Assembly (NCBI GenBank): GCA_013306675.1
Contig: JABLUY010000022.1
Coordinates: forward strand, 160,347 to 224,346
Direction of reading: 5' to 3'
DNA from: Thraustochytrium sp. TN22
Taxonomy: Eukaryota; Sar; Bigyra; Thraustochytrida; Thraustochytriidae
Length of the DNA: 64,000 bases
A program made the translations under genes and the position numbers. The notes beneath the pieces were generated by a model, which searched no databases, was not told the DNA's origin, and saw nothing but the letters and a program-made list of their open reading frames with translations. Positions 30,021-38,920 of the stretch are shown here, piece after piece. Position 1 is the first letter of the stretch, and every line of letters begins with the position of its first letter.

Positions 30021-30638
30021 GGGCTGCAGGTCGCAGAACTGGCCCCAGGGCTTGCGCGCCGCGGAGCAGGCGGCGCAGGCCTCGCAGCGCACGCACCAAG
30101 TGGTCTGGTCGCGGTCGCAGGAGGTGCAGCGCATGGCCTCCTCGGGCGCGCAGGACGCGAAGCGGTGCGGCGGGAACTTGTCGAGCGCCGCGCCGAGCGC
30201 GTCCCAGTGCTCCTGAGTGAAGGAAAAGTCGCGCACGCGGCGCGGGTCGAGGATGGCGTTGACGTCGTCCACGTCGACCTCGCCGGCCGCGACGATCTCC
30301 GCCCACCTGGCGGCGTCCTGCGGCGAGAAGCGCTTGCGGGGCGTGACGCGCGCGACCCTGTACTCCATGCCGCATGCGCGCGCGGCGCGCTCCAGGAACC
30401 TGCGCAGCTCCAGCACTTGGTCGCGCGTCGGCTGCACGCTGGCCGTGCGCCACGCCAGCCGCAGCAGGCAGTCCTCCACGGACTCCGCCAGCTCCGGCCG
30501 CCACACGCTCGTCGTCGGCGCGAAGCGCACGCACCGCCCCCGCCGCCGCCGCCGCGCCCCGCCGTGCGCCGCCGCCAGCGACGCGGCCGTCAGCCCGGCG
30601 CGCGCCGCGCCCTCGCCCGCGCCCTCCGCGCTGCCCAT
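29943..30638 (-). CDS. Cys-cluster (putative zinc-binding) protein
   Basis: This is a 231-residue protein of unknown family. A basic N-terminus contains GRCVRFAPTTSVWRPELAE, followed by helical sequence (LLRLAWRTASVQPTRDQVLE; RRFLERAARACGMEYRVARV). A C-terminal cluster, CTSCDRDQTTWCVRCEACAA and then C...C over about 34 residues (from about 178), has CxxC spacing suited to one or two zinc ions. The last roughly 20 residues (VAAEQPFRAVDLFPRHVLY) come from the first unit of a 95-bp tandem repeat, so the original C-terminus may have been different. It diverges from the Mpv17-family gene, with 1.15 kb between starts. The ATG at 31376 is rejected because it would prefix Arg/Ala/Gly-rich leader and a CCTTG repeat. 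Confidence 0.65.
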   Translation of the reverse strand: MGSAEGAGEGAARAGLTAASLAAAHGGARRRRRGRCVRFAPTTSVWRPELAESVEDCLLRLAWRTASVQPTRDQVLELRRFLERAARACGMEYRVARVTPRKRFSPQDAARWAEIVAAGEVDVDDVNAILDPRRVRDFSFTQEHWDALGAALDKFPPHRFASCAPEEAMRCTSCDRDQTTWCVRCEACAACSAARKPWGQFCDLQPDPTNPLVAAEQPFRAVDLFPRHVLY

Positions 30639-31041
30639 CGCGCGCCGCCGCCGCTCGCCTTTGCCGCGCCTCGCCTCGCGCGTGCGCGTCACCCGCACTG
30701 CGCCAGCCAGGCAAGAAGCACTCTCATCTTTTTCGAGCACTGGCAAGGCAGGAGGCGCGGGCAAGCGCGACGGCGCGACGCCCAGGCAGACCTGCGGCCA
30801 GGGCGCAGCCCGCGGGCAGGCGGGCCGCGGCCACGAAGCGCCTCGGACCTCGGTGCTTGCGAAGTTGCGAGGCGTGGAGGCGGGACCGTGCCGCGGGGAG
30901 ACCGACCGCGCGGCGGCCGGCGTGCCAGCGCGCGGAGACCACGTGCACGACAGGCAGCCATGCGCTCGCTCGAGTCGCTCGCCGCCGTCACCGATGCTGC
31001 AGTGCGAGCGTCCACGCGCGACCCTGCACGCTTCATTCACA

Positions 31042-31089
31042 GCCTTGCCTTGCCTTGCCTTGCCTTGCCTTGCCTTGCCTTGCCTTGCT
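31042..31089. repeat. (CCTTG)9 pentanucleotide repeat
   Basis: About nine perfect CCTTG units lie in the 1.15-kb divergent spacer (30639-31786) between the Cys-cluster and Mpv17-family genes. The rest of the spacer is GC-rich and probably contains both promoters. A shorter CCTTG-like run recurs near 35740-35755. Confidence 0.9.
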
Positions 31090-31786
31090 TGCCCTTGGCC
31101 CTTTGCCTTTCGCGTTTCCGAGCCACGCCTCGCACCGCGCCCCAAGCCGCTGCGGGCCCGGACTTTGTTTTCCTGCCACGCACCGTCCGAGCCAAGCCCG
31201 CCCGGCAGCCCTGCAGCCCTGCCTCGCCGCGGCGCCGCCCGCGCGCCCGCGCGCGCCTCCGAGCCTCTCGCCCGCCGCCGCCGCGCGGGCGGCGCCGGCG
31301 TCCCCGGCCGCGCGCCGGACCGCGCGCCCGCCCGGGCCGAGTGGCCGCCCGACTGACCGCGCGCGCGTGCACGCAAGCGAGTGCGCGCAACGCAACCAGC
31401 GCACAGTCAAGGCGCGCTGTCAAGATGATTGCGCATGGCACGCCGCCTCGGGCTCGCGGCGACCCGGCGCGCGCGGCGCGGCGCGGCGCGCGCGGCGCGG
31501 GCGCGGCGTCCGCGCGCGACGCGCGCGGCGCTCGACGCGCGACCCCGCGGTCGGCCCGGCCCGGCGCCGCCCGCCGGCGCGGCGGCGCGGGAGGCGCGTG
31601 AGCTGAGCCGGACGCCGTCATGGTGATGACGCACGCAGCAGAAGGCCGCAGAAGCCGCCTCGGAGCTTGCAGAGCTTGGAGAGGGAGGTTGGAGAGGCCG
31701 GAGAGGGACGGCGCGCGAGGCGGCGGCAGAGCGGCAGAGCCGGAAGGAGGCGGCGTCGGCGAGGCAGAGGCGCGGCGCGCGGGAGG

Positions 31787-32431
31787 ATGCTGTCTGCGGC
31801 GCGCGCGCTGCCCGCGCGCGGGTGGGCGCTGTACAATGGCGCGCTGGCGTCGCGGCCGCTGGCGACCAAGATGGCGAGCGCCGCGGTCATCTACGGCGGC
31901 GGCGACGTGCTCGTGCAGGGCGCAGAGGCGCAGGCGCAGCCCGGAGGCACCCGCCGCTGGGACGCGGCGCGCACGGGACGCATGGTGGTGTACGGAGCGC
32001 TCTGGCTGTCGCCGTTTCTGCATGTGTGGTACCGCGCGCTGGACAGCGCGGTCAAGGGCACCGGCGGCCTGGTGCTCGCGCAGAAGCTGGTGCTGGACCA
32101 GACCATGGCGGCCGGAACCAACATGGTCATGTTCCACTCCATCAACGGCGTGCTGGAGGGCCTCTCGCCGCGCGACATGCTGGACCGCCTGCGCGACAAG
32201 CTTTGGCCCACCATGACGGCGCTCTGGACCATTTGGCCTGCCGTGCAGATCTTCAACTTCACCATGGTGCCGCTTCCCAAGCGCGTGCTGGTCGTCAACT
32301 TCGTCGGCGTTGGCTGGTCCATGTTCCTCTCCTACATGGCCAACACCAAGACCATTCCGACAACGCCCATCGTGCACGACCTCGTCGAGCTTGAGTCCGA
32401 TACGCGCACCGCCGCGGCGCTCGGCTCTTGA
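31787..32431 (+). CDS. Mpv17/PMP22-family membrane protein
   Basis: This is a 214-residue protein matching the Mpv17/PMP22/Sym1 family over its whole length: ALYNGALASRPLATKMASAA, VIYGGGDVLVQ, GRMVVYGALWLSPFLHVWYR, and the C-terminal signature WTIWPAVQIFNFTMVPLPKR followed by a final hydrophobic segment. Four hydrophobic segments are expected for the family. Members sit in the inner mitochondrial or the peroxisomal membrane and behave as small-molecule channels; which membrane is not decided by the sequence. MLSAARALPARGW is the first in-frame ATG after an Arg/Glu/Gly-rich leader. A decayed copy of its 3' end lies immediately downstream. Confidence 0.9.
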   Translation: MLSAARALPARGWALYNGALASRPLATKMASAAVIYGGGDVLVQGAEAQAQPGGTRRWDAARTGRMVVYGALWLSPFLHVWYRALDSAVKGTGGLVLAQKLVLDQTMAAGTNMVMFHSINGVLEGLSPRDMLDRLRDKLWPTMTALWTIWPAVQIFNFTMVPLPKRVLVVNFVGVGWSMFLSYMANTKTIPTTPIVHDLVELESDTRTAAALGS

Positions 32432-32613
32432 TGGGCGTACGTAGAGACCTGGCTTCGTTCGTCCGAGGTTGATCCTTTCAGTCCGCAGGCTTGCGCCCGC
32501 AGGGTTGAGATTGAGCCCGCCCGCCTGCCTGCCTGCCTGTCTGTCTGTCTGATCGTCAAGCAAGCTCGACGAACTAAACCCTTTGTACAACAATACGTTT
32601 TTGTTCTCTGTCC

Positions 32614-32832
32614 TGGCCAACACCATGACCATTTTGACGTGCATGACCTCGTTGAACTTGAGCCCGATACGTGCACCTCCTCGGCGCTCGGCTCTTGAAG
32701 AGCGTTTCAATTAATCAAGACCCGTCCTCCAAGGCTGATCCTTCGAGCCTGCCTGCCTGCCTGCCTGTCCGATCGTCAAGCAAGCTCGACAAACGAAACT
32801 CTTTGTACAATCATTCGCTTTTGAATTCTCTG
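32614..32832 (+). pseudogene. Decayed duplicate of the Mpv17-family gene 3' end
   Basis: From TGGCCAACACC at 32614 onward the DNA repeats the last about 30 codons of the gene (from 32338), the stop and the 3' flank. Matching landmarks are GGCGCTCGGCTCTTGA (stop region), GGCTGATCCTT, the CTGC repeats, GATCGTCAAGCAAGCTCGAC and CTTTGTACAA. Small deletions have broken the reading frame in the second copy. Copy 1 is 32338 to about 32610. The two are adjacent and in the same orientation. Confidence 0.88.
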
Positions 32833-32995
32833 ACTTCACAAAAAAAATTGACCATTCGTTCATGCAGAAAAGTCTCACGAGAACGCATGAACCAGCCCAC
32901 GCACGAGCCCATTGCGGCAAGCGAACGCTCATTGCAGCGACACCCATGCGGACGTCTTTCGCGATTCGTCTCCACTCTTCCACTTGCAAAAGTCG

Positions 32996-34909
32996 CTAAG
33001 CCGTCATGGCCGGCTGCTTGGTCTGGCAGTCGTCGTGCAAGCCGCTACAATGCGCACCAAGCACGTTTTGAACCTCGGGGATGGTCTCGTGGCGCTGGAG
33101 GGTCGGGCCAGTGCCAGGGATGGTCTTGGAAGGGGCCTCTGCCACCGTTGTTTGAGCCTTGCGGTTGAGCGTCGGGGCGCCGCGAACCGGCGCCGTGGGC
33201 CGCCGCGGCCGGGTTTGAGGCTGCCGCGGTGGCTGCGGCTTGAAGGCTGTCTGCACCGCAGCAGATGGCGGCGGCTGCAGCGATGCTTGCAACGGATCCC
33301 GTTGTTGCTGCTGTTGCTGCTTCTCGCGCCTCTTGTGCTGCCTCTGCTGCCTCTGCTGCTGCCTCTCCTGCTTCTCCTGCTCCTCGAGGCGCTCAAGCTC
33401 CTCAAACTGCTCCTGCATCCGCTTGAACTGCTCGTGGTACTGCTGATGCTGGTAGGAAGAATGCTGCTTACCCTGCTGCTGCTGGTGCTGGTGCTGCTGC
33501 TGCTGCTGCTGCTGCTGCGATGTAGAGCGCTGGCGAAAGGATGAGGTAATGTCGGCTGCGCGGGGCGCGGGCGAGGGCGGCGGCGAGTCCTCCGGAACGT
33601 CCATGTACACTGGGCCGCCCGTGCGCGTGCTGGTGAGCGGGCGCACCTGGCCGAACTGGTTTGTGGCCGTGCAGCCGTTGCCCATGCGCGCCTCGCGGTG
33701 CGAGCGCGACATCTCGAGCGCCTGGACTTCAGCGGCGTTGGAAAACTTGACGGAACGCTGGCGCGTCGGTCCGTGCTGACGGCCCGCACGGTTGTCATGC
33801 GGCAACTTGAGCGCCGACTTGGCGCGCACTAGCGTCGAGCCGGAGCGACCAAACTGGCGATCCGAGGGAGCGCGGGAAAGCTTGGTGTCGCCACTCGCAC
33901 CCGCGCTCGCGCCCGGGCCTGGTTCCGGTACTGGGACAGGCTGCAGCCCGGGGTACACCTTGGGCATGGCGGCGCCAGTGCCGGGCACAGTGAGCGTGAG
34001 CGGCGGCGGCGGCGGCAAACTCGGTGCGGAGAGCTCGCAAAAGATCTCCGACGAGGAGGATGCCGTGGAGCTGGAGTTCATACTGCCGCCCTCCACGGCA
34101 ATGCGCGCAAAGCTCTCGCCCGCCGTGGCGGCGTACTCGTCGTCCGAGTCCTCGTAGTCGACCTCATCCGGGTCCAAGCTGGTCCAGAGCGAATCGGCAT
34201 TGTTGTCGAGACGCGCTGCCTCGAGCGCAAAGGCGCGCTGGAAAAGTGAGGCGCGCCAGCGGCCGGCAATCTCCTCAACCAGCATCTCGAAGCCCTTGGT
34301 GGAGACACGCAGCTTCTTGCCAAGCATCTGCGCCAGGCCCTGCGCCAGCAGGTTCATGTTGCCGCCCGAGCCCTGGCGCACGAGCCGCGGGTGCGCGTTG
34401 AGCCAGGTCAGGTACAGCGAGGCGTACGCCGTGCTTCCCTGGCCGTAGTCGCGCACGACGAGCTCCTGGACCACCGGGAACTCAAAGTGCGTGTCGCACT
34501 TGGGACCGCATAGAAGCTTGTGCTGCTGCAGCTCGTACGCCACCACGACGTTCTCGCGCACCGTCACGCCCTCCACGAAGCCGCAGTAGCGCGCCACATC
34601 CGCGAAAACCTGGCGCGCCTTGGCCGCCGTTACACTTGGGCACAGGTCCACCTTGATGGTGCGCTTCTCGCTCTGCGGCGCCTCCTCCACCGCCCGGAAC
34701 GCCTCCAGGGCGCGGGCTTTGCGGGCTTCACGGCTCGCCGCCATCTCGCTCGACTTGCGCTTCAGCTTCCAGCTACCGCCGCTGCTCGTCACGCCCATGT
34801 TCATCATCTCCTCCTCGCTGCCGGAGTCCTCGCTGCCGCCCTTGCCGCCCGCGCGTTTGCCGCTGCGCAGCTTCGGCATGCGCCCGAGACTCGCCACGCG
34901 CGGGAACAT
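32996..34909 (-). CDS. Basic, Q-rich nuclear-type protein of unknown family
   Basis: This is a 637-residue protein. The N-terminal 50 residues are basic then acidic (PKLRSGKRAGGKGG; SEDSGSEEEMM). The ordinary, probably folded part is about 85-245: TIKVDLCPSVTAAKARQVFA, VARYCGFVEGVTVRENVVVA, HFEFPVVQELVVRDYGQGST, KKLRVSTKGFEMLVEEIAGR. The remainder is low-complexity: acidic DEVDYEDSDDEYA, Ser-rich, then poly-Gln with a charged helix (MQEQFEELERLEEQEKQERQ). A motif RQRSVKFSNAAEVQALE lies near 370-390; SVKF fits the loose consensus for PP1 docking. No catalytic motif is seen. Either M1 or M11 (MPKLRSG) could be the start. Confidence 0.75.
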   Translation of the reverse strand: MFPRVASLGRMPKLRSGKRAGGKGGSEDSGSEEEMMNMGVTSSGGSWKLKRKSSEMAASREARKARALEAFRAVEEAPQSEKRTIKVDLCPSVTAAKARQVFADVARYCGFVEGVTVRENVVVAYELQQHKLLCGPKCDTHFEFPVVQELVVRDYGQGSTAYASLYLTWLNAHPRLVRQGSGGNMNLLAQGLAQMLGKKLRVSTKGFEMLVEEIAGRWRASLFQRAFALEAARLDNNADSLWTSLDPDEVDYEDSDDEYAATAGESFARIAVEGGSMNSSSTASSSSEIFCELSAPSLPPPPPLTLTVPGTGAAMPKVYPGLQPVPVPEPGPGASAGASGDTKLSRAPSDRQFGRSGSTLVRAKSALKLPHDNRAGRQHGPTRQRSVKFSNAAEVQALEMSRSHREARMGNGCTATNQFGQVRPLTSTRTGGPVYMDVPEDSPPPSPAPRAADITSSFRQRSTSQQQQQQQQHQHQQQQGKQHSSYQHQQYHEQFKRMQEQFEELERLEEQEKQERQQQRQQRQHKRREKQQQQQQRDPLQASLQPPPSAAVQTAFKPQPPRQPQTRPRRPTAPVRGAPTLNRKAQTTVAEAPSKTIPGTGPTLQRHETIPEVQNVLGAHCSGLHDDCQTKQPAMTA

Positions 34910-36450
34910 GATGCTATGCTCTGGGTGGGTGAGCGCTTTTGGCCTTGGTCTCGCTCTCCGCGCCGCCGCTCACGGCCAAGCAGGCCAACCTCGAGTTGAG
35001 CTAGCTAGTCTGCTTGAGTCTTGCTCAATCTCTCGCACGATCGTTCTTTGGCTCCGCGGCGAGCCTGGCTGTAGAAAACCAGAGCGTGAGCGCCGACCGA
35101 CGCAGCCCGCAAGCCCGCCAGCCAGCCAGCCAGCCAGCCAAGACCAGCCGCCGCAGCGCGCGATCGACGACGCGCACGATACGTACATGCATGCTTCGGA
35201 GCGCGCCACGCCGCTCCCGGAGCTGAGGCGCGGCCCGCACGCCCTGCGTCGCCTCGACATGGCCCGCGCCCACCGGCTCCAGCCCCAACCAGAGGCGGAC
35301 CTCCGCGGCCGACGTGGCGACCCGGCAGAGAACGACACCGGACCCGGCAAAGGGACGACCCAGAGTAGCACTGTTGGACGGTGACCTCAGACGGTGTCCG
35401 GTGCGAACTGCACGAGCTGCGCGAGGCACGCGAGCAGAGAAACGGCGTGTGTGGGACTGCAGAGACGTGGCTCGCTTTATACCCGCGAGAAAGACAGAGG
35501 GAAGAGGAGAAGAGGAGAGGATTGAAGAGAAGAGAGAAGAGGAGAGGAGAGGAGAGGTCTCACGCTTGAAGTTCATTCCGTGACCGCACGCAGGGGAAGC
35601 AAACCGTGGCGTGGTGGTGTTTTTTTTTGGAGCCGCGCGCGTTAGGCCCGGGGCCCCGAGCGCTCCAGCCTCGCGGCGCGCCGCCTCGCCCTGTCTTGTT
35701 TGCCCTGTGGGTCGCCTTGTCTTGCCCGGGCCCGGGCCCTTGCCTTGCCTTGCCGTGCGTTGCGTTGCGTTACGTAGGGGCGCTGCGCTTAGGTCGCCCG
35801 CGAGATGCGGGGCAGTGAGGGGTTAGTTAGCCTAGGCAGACTGGGGTGGGTAACCGTGGTGCGCGCAGCAGTTTCTCTTTGAAGGAGTCCACGCCACCTC
35901 GCTGAGGGTCAGAGACAAGTTCCCCCACGGGCCGAGCGAACGCATGGCCGAGGTCTCGACAGCCCCAGAGGTCTTGCAGCGAAGTGACAGGGCGGAGGCA
36001 TGGCTTGGGCTCGGGCCAGTAGAAAGTTAGGTCTGGCTGGGCGGACGAGCGCTACGGTCTCTTGCTCTTGGTCGCCCGCGATGCGAAGACGACCACCCTC
36101 AACTTTGGATCGCGACAAGAAAAGCGACCTTCGCAGCACCAAGTCGGTGGCAAGCTAGGAGCTGACTGCCTGGCGGACTGGGCGCGAAACGCGGCACCCA
36201 CATGATTGTTTCGGCAAGGACAAAAGCAAGGAGCGGGAGAGAGAAATCGCGGAGCCCGTGCGCGCGCGGATGGCTCAACGGTGCGATGATGACATTTGTT
36301 ATTGACTGGCACTACGGCCGCCGTGCGCGACCAGCATCAAGTTCGGGACCCTTGATCGCAGTGCGAATCGACGCGAAACCGACCGACCGCAAGAGTCGCC
36401 CCAAAGTCGAGCTCCGGGGGCTCTTGTAATCAAAAGCCCACACCCGAAAA
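34910..36450. other. 1.5-kb intergenic region without a supported gene
   Basis: It contains CCAG repeats near 35119-35140, a purine tract of GAGAAGAGGAGAG units at about 35497-35556 and a T10 run near 35621. A CCTTG/CGTTG-like run lies near 35738-35772. GCTAGCTAG motifs occur close to the upstream gene (35001-35009). Short frames are open but have no domain or composition supporting translation. Confidence 0.5.
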
Positions 36451-36588
36451 CTTGCCGCACCAACCCGAGGACTTGCCGCACCAACCCGAGGACTTGCCGC
36501 ACCAACCCGAGGACTTGCCGCACCAACCCGAGGACTTGCCGCACCAACCCGAGGACTTGCCGCACCGACCCGAGGACTTGCCGCACCA
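36451..36588. repeat. 21-bp tandem array, about six to seven copies
   Basis: The unit is CTTGCCGCACCAACCCGAGGA, nearly perfect from 36451 to 36588. On the minus strand it can be read as a seven-residue unit, VGAASPR, within a 152-codon frame (36312-36770). On the plus strand it reads HQPEDLP. It lies about 250 bases past the stop of the four-pass membrane gene. Confidence 0.95.
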
Positions 36589-36785
36589 AGATGGACCACC
36601 TCCTCGTAGTACTGGTCAGCCCCGCAGTCCCAACTCACTTCTCCGCCATATGTCATCGATCCTCGCGCGCACGCTGCACATGGCCCCGACGAGTAGGACG
36701 GACTTGCCGCACCAAGATGGACCACCTCCTCGTACTGGTCAGCTCGCGGCACCCCGCAGTCCCAACTCACTTCTCCGCCGTATGT
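36575..36785. repeat. Duplicated pair containing a copied piece of the membrane gene
   Basis: Segments 36575-36654 and 36701-36785 are near-identical (GCCGCACCAAGATGGACCAC; CCCAACTCACTTCTCCGCC; TATGTC). Between them, 36653-36700 matches 36988-37035 inside the neighbouring CDS (CCTCGCGCGCACGCTGCACA in both, with only a few differences across about 45 bases). That CDS piece encodes the end of its fourth membrane segment. All copies have the same orientation. Confidence 0.88.
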
Positions 36786-36833
36786 CTCTGGATTATCTTG
36801 CTAGTTTTATGCTAAATGTACACATGGACCGGA

Positions 36834-37763
36834 TCAGACGGCAAAAACTGCCTGTGTCATGTCCTTGTCCGCGGCCTTTCCACTGCGGGCGTCCGCCTCG
36901 GCCTTGACTTCAGCGCTGTAACCCTCAAAGACGGGCGGATTCTTTGCATCGGGCACCGCGTCCTCCTCGTGCGCGAGTTGGCGGCACACATCGTTCCTCG
37001 CGCGCACGCTGCACATGGCCGTGACGAGCAGCACGAGCGTCGACGCGACGAGGCCAGCAAAGCCCGGGCCATAGGAAAGCTCCGTCTCAACCTGGAGCCC
37101 GTAAACGCTGCCATCAATGTGCACCGGCATATACGCCGTGCCGTCGCGCAGGTCCGCAAAGTAGTTCCACGAGGCCGCCTGCGCGACGGCCGCGGCGCCA
37201 AAGATGGAGCCCAGGGCGGCGCAGATGGCTGCCAAGCAGAACCCGCGCGAGCGCCGGCGGAAGGAGCACTGACCGAACAGCAAGAGCGCCGTGGCCAGGC
37301 CTGACACGGCGAGCAGCAAGATCATCGCCTGCAGCACGCGCGCCTGCGGCGGGATACGCGCCTCGCCGTTCGGCTCGGTGCAGAAGCCGTACTCGTACGC
37401 CCAGTCCTCGAAGTTGTTCACCTCCACCACCTCGTCCGTGCCGGGAATCGTCGTGCTGACATCCTCGTCCACGCACGCCGAGTCTCCGATGGACACCGAC
37501 GAGAAGCTCGATGTCCCGCTCACCACCACGTACTCGCCGTTGCTACTCCTGGCCGCCAGCTGCACGTGCGACACGGTGAAGGCCCCGACGCCGTAATTCG
37601 CCGTCGCCGTCCAGCCGACCAGCATCGACGACGACAAAACCGCGTAGATCGCCAGCACCGTGGACACGCACGCGCACGCCCCGGCGCTCGGCCGCGACTC
37701 CCGCACGCGCAGCGCCTTGGCCGCCGTCGGGACCAGCTCCTCGGGGCCCGTGCGCGCCGGCAT
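36834..37763 (-). CDS. Four-pass membrane protein of unknown family (claudin/tetraspan-like layout)
   Basis: This is a 309-residue protein with four hydrophobic segments: about 31-52 (ACVSTVLAIYAVLSSSMLVG), 143-164 (AMILLLAVSGLATALLLFG), 175-197 (FCLAAICAALGSIFGAAAVA) and 234-253 (FAGLVASTLVLLVTAMCSV). A 90-residue loop lies between segments 1 and 2 and includes two Cys (ACVDEDV; GFCTEPN). A shorter loop with WNYFADLRDG lies between 3 and 4. The N- and C-termini are hydrophilic, the latter acidic. The long-first-loop, short-second-loop plan recalls claudin- or SUR7-type proteins, but no signature motif is present. Function is unknown. Confidence 0.75.
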   Translation of the reverse strand: MPARTGPEELVPTAAKALRVRESRPSAGACACVSTVLAIYAVLSSSMLVGWTATANYGVGAFTVSHVQLAARSSNGEYVVVSGTSSFSSVSIGDSACVDEDVSTTIPGTDEVVEVNNFEDWAYEYGFCTEPNGEARIPPQARVLQAMILLLAVSGLATALLLFGQCSFRRRSRGFCLAAICAALGSIFGAAAVAQAASWNYFADLRDGTAYMPVHIDGSVYGLQVETELSYGPGFAGLVASTLVLLVTAMCSVRARNDVCRQLAHEEDAVPDAKNPPVFEGYSAEVKAEADARSGKAADKDMTQAVFAV

Positions 37764-38558
37764 GTTGCAGAGCCCGGCGCCGCCGTGTGCCTAGGCAGGC
37801 CTGCCTGCCTGCGCCTGTCGCTCGGCCTCCGCTCGCGCCTCTGCGCCGGCCGGCCGTCGCCGCGACCTCCCCTCCGAGTCCTGACGATGATCTTGGTCTG
37901 CCGCGGCCGCCTCCTCGGCGCTGGCCGCCTTGCTCAGCGCACTCTGCCCGGACGCAAGCTCTCACTGGCAGGGCTAGCTGGTTCTGCGTTTTCGTTCGCT
38001 GCGACAGTCACGGTGCCACTGCCGCCAGGCCGGCTCCGCTCTCCGCGAGCGAGGAGAGTGCGTCCTCGCAGCCGTGCTCAGGCGTGCTGAGCGTGCTCGC
38101 CTTTTCTACGCCTCGCCGGCGGGCCGACGGTCAGCGCCTAGCCCGCCCACTGCAGCGAAAGCGGTAGGCCGCGTTCGTCGCGCCGTTGAGTGTCGATGGT
38201 GCTATCCAAGTCAACGCCTGACTCAGATCGAAGAAAGAACTTGAACGACGCGACGGGACCCGACTCGACTCGGACGCGACCCGACGCGACGCCACATACG
38301 CGAGCGCCGCCAGCGAGGCGCGACCGCCGCACGGCGCCGCGGCGCGAGCAGCAGGCAGCCCACCGGCGCGCCGCGCCAACCCGGCCAGGCCGTGCCCGCG
38401 CTGAGCCACGGCCACGGCGCCCTTCAAGTCGCCTTCCTCGCTCGGGCGCTGCACGGGCCCCGGTTCGGCGGCGCCGGCGTCGAACGGGGTCTCACAGCAC
38501 TCGCCCGCCGCCCGCCTCGAGGTCGCCGCGGCGCCCGCCAAGGGCCGCCAGCGGGCCT

Positions 38559-38590
<32 letters not shown>

Positions 38591-38920
38591 GACGGCCGAG
38601 CTGGAGTTCTGGGGTTTGACATCTGCCCGTGGATTTGACTTTGCCTCTGGATTTGACTTTGACTTTGAATTTGAAATTCAAATCGTTCGGCGAGCGAGGA
38701 CGACGACCAGCCAGCAGAACCTCTTCAAGTTCAACATCGCGGAGGACGCCGGCGCGGGCGACTCGGAGGGCGAGAGCAGCGCGAGCAGCGCTGCTAGGCC
38801 GGAAAAGCCTGCCAGGTGACCTGAGAGTGACTCACTGCCTCATTGGGTTCGCTGAGATCGATCGTGGCCGGGGTCGTCATGGTGCAGAGCGTCGTCTCGA
38901 GCGCCGAAGTGCTTCGCTTC
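37764..38920. other. Intergenic region upstream of the four-pass gene and downstream of the sulfatase
   Basis: It contains GCCTGCCTGC repeats near 37795-37812, an Arg-rich multi-frame open stretch (38190-38620) and an AT-richer patch with AATTTGAAATTCAAATC near 38669-38685. One plus-strand frame ends in a plausible-looking tail near 38720-38817, but its first part is Arg/Ala/Pro repeat translation, so no gene is called. Confidence 0.4.

Noticed and set aside
38190-38819. 209-codon plus-strand frame between the four-pass gene and the sulfatase
   Set aside because: First two thirds are Arg/Ala/Pro repeat translation. Only the last 30 residues look ordinary, too little to support a gene.
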